Source: an uncultured Collinsella sp.
GTDB lineage: Bacteria; Actinomycetota; Coriobacteriia; Coriobacteriales; Coriobacteriaceae
Direction: 5' to 3'
DNA length: 20,058 nt
Assembly: GCA_900549065.1 (NCBI GenBank)
Contig: URNC01000019.1
Coordinates: 1 to 20,058, forward strand
A program made the translations under genes and the position numbers. A model generated the notes under the pieces. It saw only the letters and a program-made list of their open reading frames with translations, did no database searches and was not told the origin of the DNA. Positions 14,852-20,058 of the stretch are shown here, piece by piece (position 1 is the first letter of the stretch; every line of letters begins with the position of its first letter).

Positions 14852-14876
14852 AGCTCCCAGCAATGGGGGCTTTTTT
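14852..14876 (+). terminator. Duplicated tRNA-Leu terminator
   Basis: Copy of the terminator at 14662-14687. The single stem change (A to G at 14868) leaves a T-G pair, so the RNA hairpin AGCTCCCA/TGGGGGCT is kept, with a T run to 14876. Confidence 0.85.
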
Positions 14877-14939
14877 GATATGCACGATCTCCTTGGACGG
14901 GTATCCTAATGCCAACGTGTGCCTATCAGAGGAGAGACC

Positions 14940-15878
14940 ATGCTGTTTTCCGGTATCATTGCCGCCCTTACCAGCCTTTTGATTCCCATCATCATCCTGT
15001 TGCTGCTGCTTCCCAGCGCCTGCTATGTCGTTGAACAGCAGCATGCCGTGATCATCGAGCGTCTGGGCAAGTTCAACCGCATCGTCAACGCGGGCTTCCA
15101 CATGAAAGTGCCCGTGATCGACCGCAAGGCTGCCACGGTGAGTCTGCGCACCATGAAAAACGGTTTTGGTATCGACGTTAAGACTCAGGACAATGTGACC
15201 ATCGGCCTCGAGGTCTCGGCTCAATATCACGTGAGCTATGACATGGGTGCTGGCCCGGCGGATTCGGGCATCTACAAGAGCTACTATATGCTGCAGGAGC
15301 CCGTCGACCAGATGCGTGACTTCATCACCGACGCCCTGCGCTCTTCGATTCCCGTCTACACACTCGATGAGGTCTTTGCCAAGAAGGATGACATCGCCAA
15401 GGATGTCAACGCTACCGTTTCCGAGCAGATGGCCGCCTACGGCTTCACCCTCGTGTCGACGCTCATCACCAAAATCGCACTGCCGACCGAGGTTGAGAAC
15501 TCCATGAACGACATCAACGCTGCCCAGCGCAAGCGCGCTGCGGCACAGGAGCTCGCTGAGGCCGACCGCATCAAGCGCGTCACCGAGGCGACCGCCGAGG
15601 CCGAGGCAATGGAAAAGGCGGGCGAGGGCATCGCCAACCAGCGCAAGGCCATCGCGCTGGGTATCAAAGATTCGCTCGAGATCATCCAAGAGACGGGTGT
15701 CGGCAATGACGAGGCCAACCAACTGTTCATGTTTACGCAGTGGTCCGAGATGATGACGGAGTTCGCTCGCACGGGTAAAACCTCGACGGTCGTGCTGCCG
15801 AGCGACTTTTCGCAGTCGGCCTCGATGTTCGAGCAGATGCTGACCGCCAGCAAAGTTCAAAACGATTCGAAGGAGTAG
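14940..15878 (+). CDS. SPFH/Band 7 (stomatin-like) membrane protein
   Basis: This 312-residue protein starts at the ATG at 14940, behind the ribosome site GAGGAGAG (14929-14936). It has one N-terminal membrane segment (about residues 5-28, rich in Ile and Leu), then the Band 7 core: VVEQQHAVIIERLGKF, GFHMKVPVIDR, KTQDNVTIGLEVSAQYHV and VDQMRDFITDALRSSIP. A long Ala/Glu-rich coiled coil follows (about residues 195-240). The C-terminal tail is Ser- and Gln-rich. Stomatin-like proteins form oligomers in membrane microdomains and often modulate proteases or channels. No NfeD-type partner is adjacent; rlmH follows seven bases later. The specific role is unknown. Confidence 0.92.
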   Translation: MLFSGIIAALTSLLIPIIILLLLLPSACYVVEQQHAVIIERLGKFNRIVNAGFHMKVPVIDRKAATVSLRTMKNGFGIDVKTQDNVTIGLEVSAQYHVSYDMGAGPADSGIYKSYYMLQEPVDQMRDFITDALRSSIPVYTLDEVFAKKDDIAKDVNATVSEQMAAYGFTLVSTLITKIALPTEVENSMNDINAAQRKRAAAQELAEADRIKRVTEATAEAEAMEKAGEGIANQRKAIALGIKDSLEIIQETGVGNDEANQLFMFTQWSEMMTEFARTGKTSTVVLPSDFSQSASMFEQMLTASKVQNDSKE

Positions 15879-15884
15879 ACGCGC

Positions 15885-16355
15885 GTGAAATACACCGTCG
15901 TTTGCGTCGGTAAGCTCAAGGAGCGCTTTTGGAAGGATGCCTGCGCTGAGTACACCAAGCGCCTAGGTGCCTATGCCAAGGTTGATATCCGCGAGGTGGC
16001 CGATATCGACCCGGCTAAGGCGGGCGGCGTGGATGCCGCGCGCGACAAGGAGGGGGCGGCGATTCTTGCTGCCCTGCCGTCTCGGGCGCATGTGATCCTG
16101 CTGGCTATCGAGGGCAAGGAGCGTTCGAGTGAGGAACTCTCGGCGCGGCTCGACGATCTTATGCTGCGAGGCAGCAGCGACATTGCCTTTGTAATCGGCG
16201 GTTCGGACGGCGTGAGTGATGAGGTACGCGCCCGCGCCGACGAGATGCTCAGCTTTGGACGCATTACCTTGCCGCATAACCTGGCGCGTGTGGTGCTGCT
16301 AGAGCAGATTTACCGTGCCTGCAAGATCAGTCGTGGCGAGCCGTATCACAAATAG
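15885..16355 (+). CDS. rlmH: 23S rRNA pseudouridine-1915 methyltransferase RlmH
   Basis: This 156-residue SPOUT-class enzyme methylates pseudouridine 1915 in helix 69 of 23S rRNA. The start is GTG at 15885 behind AAGGAG (15870-15875). It has KYTVVCVGKLKERFWKDAC at the N-terminus, the SAM-binding segment FVIGGSDGV (Gly105-Gly109), and the near-invariant C-terminal tail HNLARVVLLEQIYRACKI ending in GEPYHK, which forms the trefoil knot. The length is exactly typical. It is probably co-transcribed with the SPFH gene upstream; the pairing looks incidental. Confidence 0.97.
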   Translation: MKYTVVCVGKLKERFWKDACAEYTKRLGAYAKVDIREVADIDPAKAGGVDAARDKEGAAILAALPSRAHVILLAIEGKERSSEELSARLDDLMLRGSSDIAFVIGGSDGVSDEVRARADEMLSFGRITLPHNLARVVLLEQIYRACKISRGEPYHK

Positions 16356-16428
16356 GTCGGCAATACGAAACAATGGCGTGGGACAATACCTTTCGTTTTG
16401 AGGAATGTGTCTGAAAGGACTATGAGAT

Positions 16429-17199
16429 ATGAAGATTGGGTTTGTCGGTTTTGGCAATATGGCGAGCGCTATGGCCGATGGCTGGATCGCTGCCGGTGTA
16501 GCTGCGAGCGACATGTGTGCCTGTGCGGGTCGCTACGACGCACTGGTTGAGCGCTGCGAGGCGCGCGGCATGGCCGCCTGCCACGATGCCGCCGAGGTTG
16601 TCGCCGCATCCGATATCGTGGTCGCTGCGGTCAAACCGTACATGATCGAGAAGGTATTCGCCCCGCTCAAGGATGCTCTTGCCAAAAAGGTCGTTCTGTC
16701 GGTTGCCTGGACCTGGGACAGTGCCAAGTGGGAGCAGGTCCTACCGGGCGTCGCGCATATCTCGACGGTGCCCAACACACCGGTTTCGGTGGGCGAGGGC
16801 GTCATCGCTTGTGAGAAGGCTTCCACGCTTAGTGATGAGCAGAGCGCAGTGGTGCTTGATCTGCTTGGCAAGCTCGGTGCGGTGGTCGAGCTCGATACGA
16901 GCCTGCTGTTTGTGGGTGGCACGGTGGGTGGTTGTGCTCCGGCATTTGTCGCTATGGCAATCGAGGCCCTGGGCGATGCGGCGGTCAAGCACGGTATCCC
17001 GCGTGCCGATGCCTATCGCATTGTGAGCCAGATGGTGCTGGGTACGGCAAAGTTGCAGCTTTCAACTGGTCAGCATCCTGCGGCGATGAAGGATGCCGTA
17101 TGCTCGCCCGGTGGTGCCACCATCAAGGGTGTCGTTGCGCTCGAGGACGCCGGCATGCGCAGCGCCCTGGTCAAGGCAATCGACGCAACTCTCCAGTAA
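16429..17199 (+). CDS. proC: Pyrroline-5-carboxylate reductase
   Basis: This 256-residue cytoplasmic enzyme does the last step of proline synthesis, reducing pyrroline-5-carboxylate with NAD(P)H. The Rossmann motif GFVGFGNMASAM is at residues 4-15. Later features are VAAVKPYMIEKV, HISTVPNTPVSVGEGV, the substrate region GGCAPAFVAMAIEALGDAAV, and HPAAMKDAVCSPGGATIKGV. The length is a little short but normal. The ribosome site AAAGGA (16415-16420) lies before the ATG at 16429. The segment SVAWTWDSAKWEQVLP differs from the usual SxxAGxxxxxL, so cofactor-side contacts may vary. Its TAA stop forms the first base of the REPIN-like element that follows. Confidence 0.93.
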   Translation: MKIGFVGFGNMASAMADGWIAAGVAASDMCACAGRYDALVERCEARGMAACHDAAEVVAASDIVVAAVKPYMIEKVFAPLKDALAKKVVLSVAWTWDSAKWEQVLPGVAHISTVPNTPVSVGEGVIACEKASTLSDEQSAVVLDLLGKLGAVVELDTSLLFVGGTVGGCAPAFVAMAIEALGDAAVKHGIPRADAYRIVSQMVLGTAKLQLSTGQHPAAMKDAVCSPGGATIKGVVALEDAGMRSALVKAIDATLQ

Positions 17200-17357
17200 A
17201 ACCGACCAAAAAAGACAGGTTTATTTTGGCAGGTTTTTCCTGCGGTTTTGTCGTATGTGCGAAAAGCGCCCCGCAACCGGATCGTTACCGGTTGCGGGGC
17301 GCTTGCGTTTGCCCAGATAAAACCGACCAAAATAAACCTGTCCCTTTTTGGCAGGTT
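17199..17357. repeat. REPIN-like inverted pair around a 17-bp hairpin
   Basis: Two 38-bp arms (17199-17236 and 17320-17357) are near reverse complements of each other; each contains an AAACCGACC start and a GGCAGGTT end. Between them is a perfect 17-bp inverted repeat (17264-17280 with 17288-17304) around the loop ATCGTTA. The whole element fills the gap between two convergent stop codons and touches both. It may act as a two-way terminator. The arm sequence, with GACAGGTTTATTTTGG, recalls motifs near REP-associated tyrosine transposases, but no transposase is present here. Confidence 0.88.
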
Positions 17358-17529
17358 AGTCCCAGAAGCTGTCTTCCTCATCCTCGGACTTGGGTCCGCG
17401 GTCGACGTACATCTTATGGGTACGCTTCTCCATTACAAAGGCAAGAATCGCAAATAACAGGATGCCGCCGGCGAAAAGGATGGCAAAACCGGTGCGGGTG
17501 CCAAACAAAAAGGAAAAAACTGCGTCCAT
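17356..17529 (-). CDS. Small membrane protein, 57 residues, function unknown
   Basis: The product begins MDAVFSFLFG, has one membrane segment of about 22 residues (GFAILFAGGILLFAILAFV), and then a basic turn (MEKRTHKMYVDRG). The acidic tail is KSEDEEDSFWD. The ATG on the minus strand is at 17529-17527, with AGAAGG as ribosome site seven bases upstream, and the TAA is at 17358-17356. Clear topology, a good ribosome site, a shared divergent promoter region and a stop placed exactly at the edge of the repeat element all support a real gene. The positive side next to the membrane segment predicts the tail in the cytoplasm. I do not recognise a family. Confidence 0.75.
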   Translation of the reverse strand: MDAVFSFLFGTRTGFAILFAGGILLFAILAFVMEKRTHKMYVDRGPKSEDEEDSFWD

Positions 17530-17553
17530 TGGGTGCCTTCTTGCGTAGTTGAG

Positions 17554-17583
17554 TTGGGTCGTAAACGCTCATAAGTATATACT
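17554..17583 (+). promoter_or_regulatory. Divergent promoter region, serS and small membrane protein
   Basis: For serS, TTGGGT (17554-17559) and TATACT (17578-17583) are 18 bases apart. The -10 lies inside the perfect palindrome AAGTATATACTT (17573-17584), so the minus strand also reads TATACT, giving a possible -10 for the divergent small gene. Two more palindromes follow: TACATGTA (17590-17597) and AGGTTGCAACCT (17600-17611). No T-box leader is visible. Confidence 0.55.
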
Positions 17584-17640
17584 TGCCCATACATGTACAA
17601 GGTTGCAACCTAAATGGAATGTATATCGCCGGAGGATCTA

Positions 17641-18924
17641 ATGCTTGATATCAAGTTTGTTCGCGAGAATCCCGATGCCATCGATGTCGCCATGGCTAAC
17701 CGCCAGACGTCTTGGGATCGCGAGAAGTTCTTTGAGCTCGACGACGAGCGCCGTGCCGTCATCACCGAGGTCGAGGAGCTCCAGGCTACGCGCAATGCCG
17801 AGTCCAAGAAGATCGGCGCCCTGATGAAGGAGGGCAAGAAGGACGAGGCCGAGGCTGCCAAGGAGGCCGTGCGCGCCGTCAACGAGAAGATTGACGGTCT
17901 GGCCGAGCGTCGTACCGCCCTCGAGCAGGAGCAGTACGACTTCATGGCTCACCTGCCCAACATTCCTTGCGAGGCCACGCCGTACGGTAAGGACGAGGAC
18001 GAGAACATTGAGCGCCGTCGTTGGGGCACTCCGCGCGAGTTCGACTTCGACTTTAAGCCGCACTGGGATCTGGGCACCGATCTGGACATCCTCGACTTCG
18101 AGCGCGGCAACAAGCTCTCCGGCAGCCGCTTTACCGTTCTCGGTGGCGCCGGCGCCCGCCTGGAGCGCGCCCTCATCAACTTCTTCCTCGATACGCACAC
18201 CAGCCGTGGTTTTAAGGAGTGGTGGCCACCCATCGTCGTCAAGCGTCAGACCATGTTTGGCACGGGTCAGCTGCCCAAGTTCGAGGACGACGCCTATCAC
18301 GTCTCGGGTGACAACTTCCTGATCCCCACCGCCGAGGTCGTTCTCACCAACCTGCACGCCGGCGAGGTCCTCGATGCCGACACCCTGCCGCGCCGCTACA
18401 CCGCCTTCACCCCCTGCTTCCGTGAGGAGGCCGGTTCCGCCGGTCGCGACACCCGCGGCATCATCCGTCAGCACGAGTTCGACAAGGTCGAGATGGTCAA
18501 GTTCGCTAAGCCGGAGGAGTCCGACGAGGAGCTCGAGAGCATGACCGCCGAGGCCGAGTACCTGCTGCAGCAGCTGGGCCTTCCGTATCGCGTGATTAGC
18601 CTGTGCACCGGCGACTTGGGCTTCTCTGCCCGTCAGACCTACGACGTCGAGGTCTGGCTGCCGAGCTACAACGCCTACAAGGAGATCAGCTCCTGCTCCA
18701 ACTGCGGTGACTTCCAGGCTCGCCGCGCCAACATCAAGTATCGCGACTCCGAGAACTTCAAGGGTTCGCGCTACTTGCACACTCTCAACGGTTCCGGCCT
18801 GCCGGCTGGCCGCACCATGGCCGCCATTCTGGAGAACTACCAGAACGCCGACGGCACCATCACGATCCCCGAGGTTCTGCGTCCTTACATGGGCGGTCTC
18901 GAGAAGATCGAGCCGGTCGCGTAA
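17641..18924 (+). CDS. serS: Seryl-tRNA synthetase
   Basis: This 427-residue class II synthetase attaches Ser to tRNA-Ser (and tRNA-Sec if present). I chose the ATG at 17641, with ribosome site GGAGG (17631-17635), because the family begins MLDIKFVRENPD; an upstream in-frame ATG at 17614 lacks this. The N-terminal long coiled-coil arm (about residues 30-105) binds the tRNA variable arm. Motif 2 reads PCFREEAGSAGRDTRG (Phe260 region) and motif 3 begins at about residue 384 with GSGLPAGRTMAAILENYQ. CSNCGDFQARR is typical of the catalytic core. Codon use is strongly biased, like metG. A terminator follows. Confidence 0.98.
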   Translation: MLDIKFVRENPDAIDVAMANRQTSWDREKFFELDDERRAVITEVEELQATRNAESKKIGALMKEGKKDEAEAAKEAVRAVNEKIDGLAERRTALEQEQYDFMAHLPNIPCEATPYGKDEDENIERRRWGTPREFDFDFKPHWDLGTDLDILDFERGNKLSGSRFTVLGGAGARLERALINFFLDTHTSRGFKEWWPPIVVKRQTMFGTGQLPKFEDDAYHVSGDNFLIPTAEVVLTNLHAGEVLDADTLPRRYTAFTPCFREEAGSAGRDTRGIIRQHEFDKVEMVKFAKPEESDEELESMTAEAEYLLQQLGLPYRVISLCTGDLGFSARQTYDVEVWLPSYNAYKEISSCSNCGDFQARRANIKYRDSENFKGSRYLHTLNGSGLPAGRTMAAILENYQNADGTITIPEVLRPYMGGLEKIEPVA

Positions 18925-18947
18925 GTTGGCTGCATAGGGGATATGCA

Positions 18948-18974
18948 AGGGCGCTCCTTCGGGGCGCCCTATTT
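18948..18974 (+). terminator. Intrinsic terminator of serS
   Basis: Nine-bp stem GGGCGCTCC (18949-18957) with GGGGCGCCC (18961-18969), one T-G pair and a TTC loop. The T run (TATTT) is weak. Confidence 0.7.
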
Positions 18975-19024
18975 CGTGCGCAGGTCCATACCATGCCGTG
19001 CGGACAGCTCAATAGAAAACACAC

Positions 19025-19045
19025 GAACAACTGTTCTGTATACAG
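19025..19045. promoter_or_regulatory. GAAC-N4-GTTC site and overlapping palindrome (possible operator)
   Basis: GAAC-AACT-GTTC (19025-19036) has the layout of Gram-positive LexA boxes, and CTGTATACAG (19036-19045) is a second perfect palindrome sharing one base. A possible promoter, TTCTGT (19034-19039) with TATGCT (19058-19063) at 18 bases, overlaps the site. Weak -35; the regulator is not identified. Confidence 0.35.
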
Positions 19046-19096
19046 CCATCTACCTGCTATGCTTTTGCTAAATAAGAGCGAGAGAAAGGGGACGCG

Positions 19097-19474
19097 ATGG
19101 AGCTGTTTGATGATCGGGTGGTTTTGTTTGAGAGCGACGAGGGCGGGGAGTACCTGCTTGTAACGTGTGAGCCGTCTGGCATGGGTGGCCTGGTGGTTCG
19201 ACAGACGAGCGAGGGACCGTTGACGCAATGGTGCTACGAGGAGTCGCCGCATGTGGTCGAGACGTTTGTGGCGCACGAGGGGCTTGTGGCGCTGGAATAC
19301 TTCTATGGAGTTGGGACTTCCAACCAGGTCGCGCGCATGCTGAGCATCTCGTTTGCCGATTATGATTGTGCCCAGCGGGTGAGATCGCTCCTGAGGGAAC
19401 TTGATGCCAAGTTCGACGTGATCGAAAAGCCAATCGATCGTACGGGGAACAGTGGTATATGCGGAGCAGCATGA
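19097..19474 (+). CDS. Hypothetical cytoplasmic protein
   Basis: This 125-residue protein has no recognised family. The ATG at 19097 follows AAAGGGG (19085-19091). It is acidic, with no membrane segment and no signal peptide. The N-terminal half reads as beta strands (LFDDRVVLFESDEGGEYLLV, then GGLVVRQTSEGPLTQWCYE). The C-terminal half holds a likely helix (YDCAQRVRSLLRELDAKFDV). The segment VALEYFYGVGTSNQVARMLS bridges the halves. It is a single-gene unit between the serS terminator and a tRNA promoter, preceded by a possible LexA-like site. The final residues (GNSGICGAA) look unstructured. Confidence 0.7.
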   Translation: MELFDDRVVLFESDEGGEYLLVTCEPSGMGGLVVRQTSEGPLTQWCYEESPHVVETFVAHEGLVALEYFYGVGTSNQVARMLSISFADYDCAQRVRSLLRELDAKFDVIEKPIDRTGNSGICGAA

Positions 19475-19510
19475 CAAAACTGCATCCCACAAAAAAGTTT
19501 GAGATTGTGC

Positions 19511-19539
19511 TTGACTCCAATAGGCTAAAGTGGTTTTAT
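19511..19539 (+). promoter_or_regulatory. Probable promoter of first tRNA-Arg
   Basis: TTGACT (19511-19516) is a good -35 box. The best -10 at 17 bases is the weak TTTTAT (19534-19539); TATATG (19537-19542) is at 20 bases. The tRNA starts at 19552. Confidence 0.55.
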
Positions 19540-19551
19540 ATGTCTTGCGCT

Positions 19552-19628
19552 GCGGCGTTACCTCAGCTGGATAGAGGGTCTGACTACGAATCAGAACGTC
19601 ATAGGTTCGAATCCTATACGCCGCACCA
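19552..19628 (+). tRNA. tRNA-Arg (anticodon ACG), copy 1
   Basis: Acceptor GCGGCGT/ACGCCGC, D-stem CCTC/GAGG, anticodon stem TCTGA/TCAGA with ACG at 19586-19588, T-arm ATAGG-TTCGAAT-CCTAT, and encoded CCA (19626-19628). Identical over 77 bases to the copy at 19982-20058. The A34 is presumably edited to inosine. Confidence 0.97.
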
Positions 19629-19640
19629 ATAGAACTTAAA

Positions 19641-19667
19641 GCCTCCGGCAACGGGGGCTTTTCTTTT
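19641..19667 (+). terminator. Intrinsic terminator of tRNA-Arg copy 1
   Basis: Seven-bp stem GCCTCCG/CGGGGGC with one T-G pair and a GCAA loop (19648-19651), then TTTTCTTTT. Confidence 0.88.
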
Positions 19668-19817
19668 ATGGCAACACCGCATGGATTCGAACCTCGGTCG
19701 AGGCGCGGGCGTCAAGAAAACGCGGAGCGTTTTAGCCCGCGGGCGAGCGCGCCGGCAGGCGGGCGAAGCCGGTGCGGATCCGCGCAGCGGATGCGCGGAA
19801 TCCTATACGCCGCACCA
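19668..19817 (+). repeat. tRNA-3'-end-linked hairpin element, tRNA-Arg copy
   Basis: Same layout as the element after tRNA-Leu. GGATTCGAACCT (19683-19694) is the exact complement of the tRNA-Arg T-arm at 19603-19614. The core at 19716-19799 has hairpins AAAACGC-GGA-GCGTTTT (19717-19733) and ATCCGC-GCA-GCGGAT (19778-19792). It ends in a direct copy of the last 20 bases of tRNA-Arg (19798-19817). The element's inverted arm matches its own tRNA, not the Leu one. Confidence 0.9.
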
Positions 19818-19830
19818 ATTGAAATCGAAT

Positions 19831-19858
19831 GCCTCCGGCAACGGGGGCTTTTCTTTTA
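19831..19858 (+). terminator. Duplicated tRNA-Arg terminator
   Basis: The hairpin is identical to 19641-19658 (GCCTCCG-GCAA-CGGGGGC), followed by TTTTCTTTT. Confidence 0.85.
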
Positions 19859-19903
19859 TGCCGGCGCCGCATGGATTCGAATCTCAGTCGAGGCGCGAGC
19901 GTC
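19859..19903 (+). repeat. Partial second tRNA-Arg-linked element
   Basis: Repeats 19669-19713 at an offset of 190 bp with about nine differences, including GGATTCGAATCT (19873-19884), one base off the tRNA-Arg T-arm complement. It then passes into unrelated AT-rich sequence with no hairpin core. The rest of the gap, to 19940, shows nothing recognisable. Confidence 0.8.
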
Positions 19904-19940
19904 TTAATCATCACTTCGTAAAATTTTTCCAAATTGTCGC

Positions 19941-19969
19941 TTGACCCATCGAGGGGTCACGTGCATAAT
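19941..19969 (+). promoter_or_regulatory. Promoter of second tRNA-Arg
   Basis: TTGACC (19941-19946) and CATAAT (19964-19969) are 17 bases apart, 12 bases before the tRNA. An inverted repeat TGACCC/GGGTCA (19942-19947 and 19954-19959) overlaps the -35. Confidence 0.75.
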
Positions 19970-19981
19970 AATCCGTGCGCT

Positions 19982-20058
19982 GCGGCGTTACCTCAGCTGG
20001 ATAGAGGGTCTGACTACGAATCAGAACGTCATAGGTTCGAATCCTATACGCCGCACCA
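19982..20058 (+). tRNA. tRNA-Arg (anticodon ACG), copy 2
   Basis: Identical to 19552-19628, ending with the CCA at the last base of the window. Anticodon ACG at 20016-20018. The flanking promoter is unrelated to that of copy 1, so only the tRNA itself (and four bases, GCGC, shortly before it) is shared. Confidence 0.97.

Noticed and set aside
17530..17640. T-box leader upstream of serS
   Set aside because: Too short a space and no T-box core sequence or specifier hairpin is visible.
17638..18948. Minus-strand open frame opposite serS
   Set aside because: Exact shadow of serS; composition is typical of antisense translation of a high-GC gene.
18860..19651. Minus-strand frame across tRNA-Arg
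   Set aside because: Starts in sequence downstream of the tRNA, contains antisense tRNA and runs through the opposite strand of a better-supported gene.
19668..19944. Short + strand frames reading HGFEP/HGFES
   Set aside because: These peptides come from the antisense T-arm segment of the tRNA-linked element; no ribosome site, and they span terminators.

Overview
The window looks like one complete assembled contig from a high-GC Gram-positive bacterium, most likely Collinsella or a close Coriobacteriia relative (Actinomycetota). The reasons are GC-rich codon use, a Gram-positive-style Tad locus without a secretin gene, and the style of the housekeeping proteins. This is inference from protein character; no database was searched. 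The first 48 bases are not genomic: they match the tail of an Illumina P7/Nextera adapter with its index. The last base is the final A of a tRNA-Arg CCA end inside a repeat, so the assembly probably broke there.

Region 1 (49-7744) is a tightly overlapping Tad/Flp pilus operon on the + strand. In order it holds a truncated tadZ-like ATPase, tadA (motor ATPase), tadB and tadC (inner-membrane platform), flp (major pilin), an anchored protein of unknown role, a second small pilin-like protein, a TadE-like pseudopilin, a large TadG-like protein, a second TadE-like pseudopilin, and a DUF192 protein with a cysteine cluster. No prepilin peptidase is present. Four proteins share one processing signature with Ala, not Gly, at the likely -1 position.

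Region 2 (7745-9027) holds a probable toxin-antitoxin pair, a tRNA-Phe gene with its own promoter and terminator, and a very regular array of alternating inverted 14-bp motifs with a 62-bp period.

Region 3 (9028-14520) holds a GH5-like protein that lacks the catalytic acid/base glutamate, followed by rsmI, metG, rsmA and tatD: rRNA methylation, Met-tRNA charging and a metal-dependent hydrolase.

Region 4 (14521-20058) holds tRNA-Leu(CAG), an SPFH membrane protein, rlmH, proC, a convergent 57-residue membrane protein on the minus strand, serS, an unknown 125-residue protein, and two identical tRNA-Arg(ACG) genes.

The most unusual content is non-coding. After tRNA-Leu and after the first tRNA-Arg there is a related, hairpin-rich element of about 190 bp. 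It starts with an inverted copy of the adjacent tRNA's own T-arm and ends with a direct copy of that tRNA's 3' end plus its terminator. A separate REPIN-like inverted pair fills the whole gap between the convergent genes proC and the small membrane protein.
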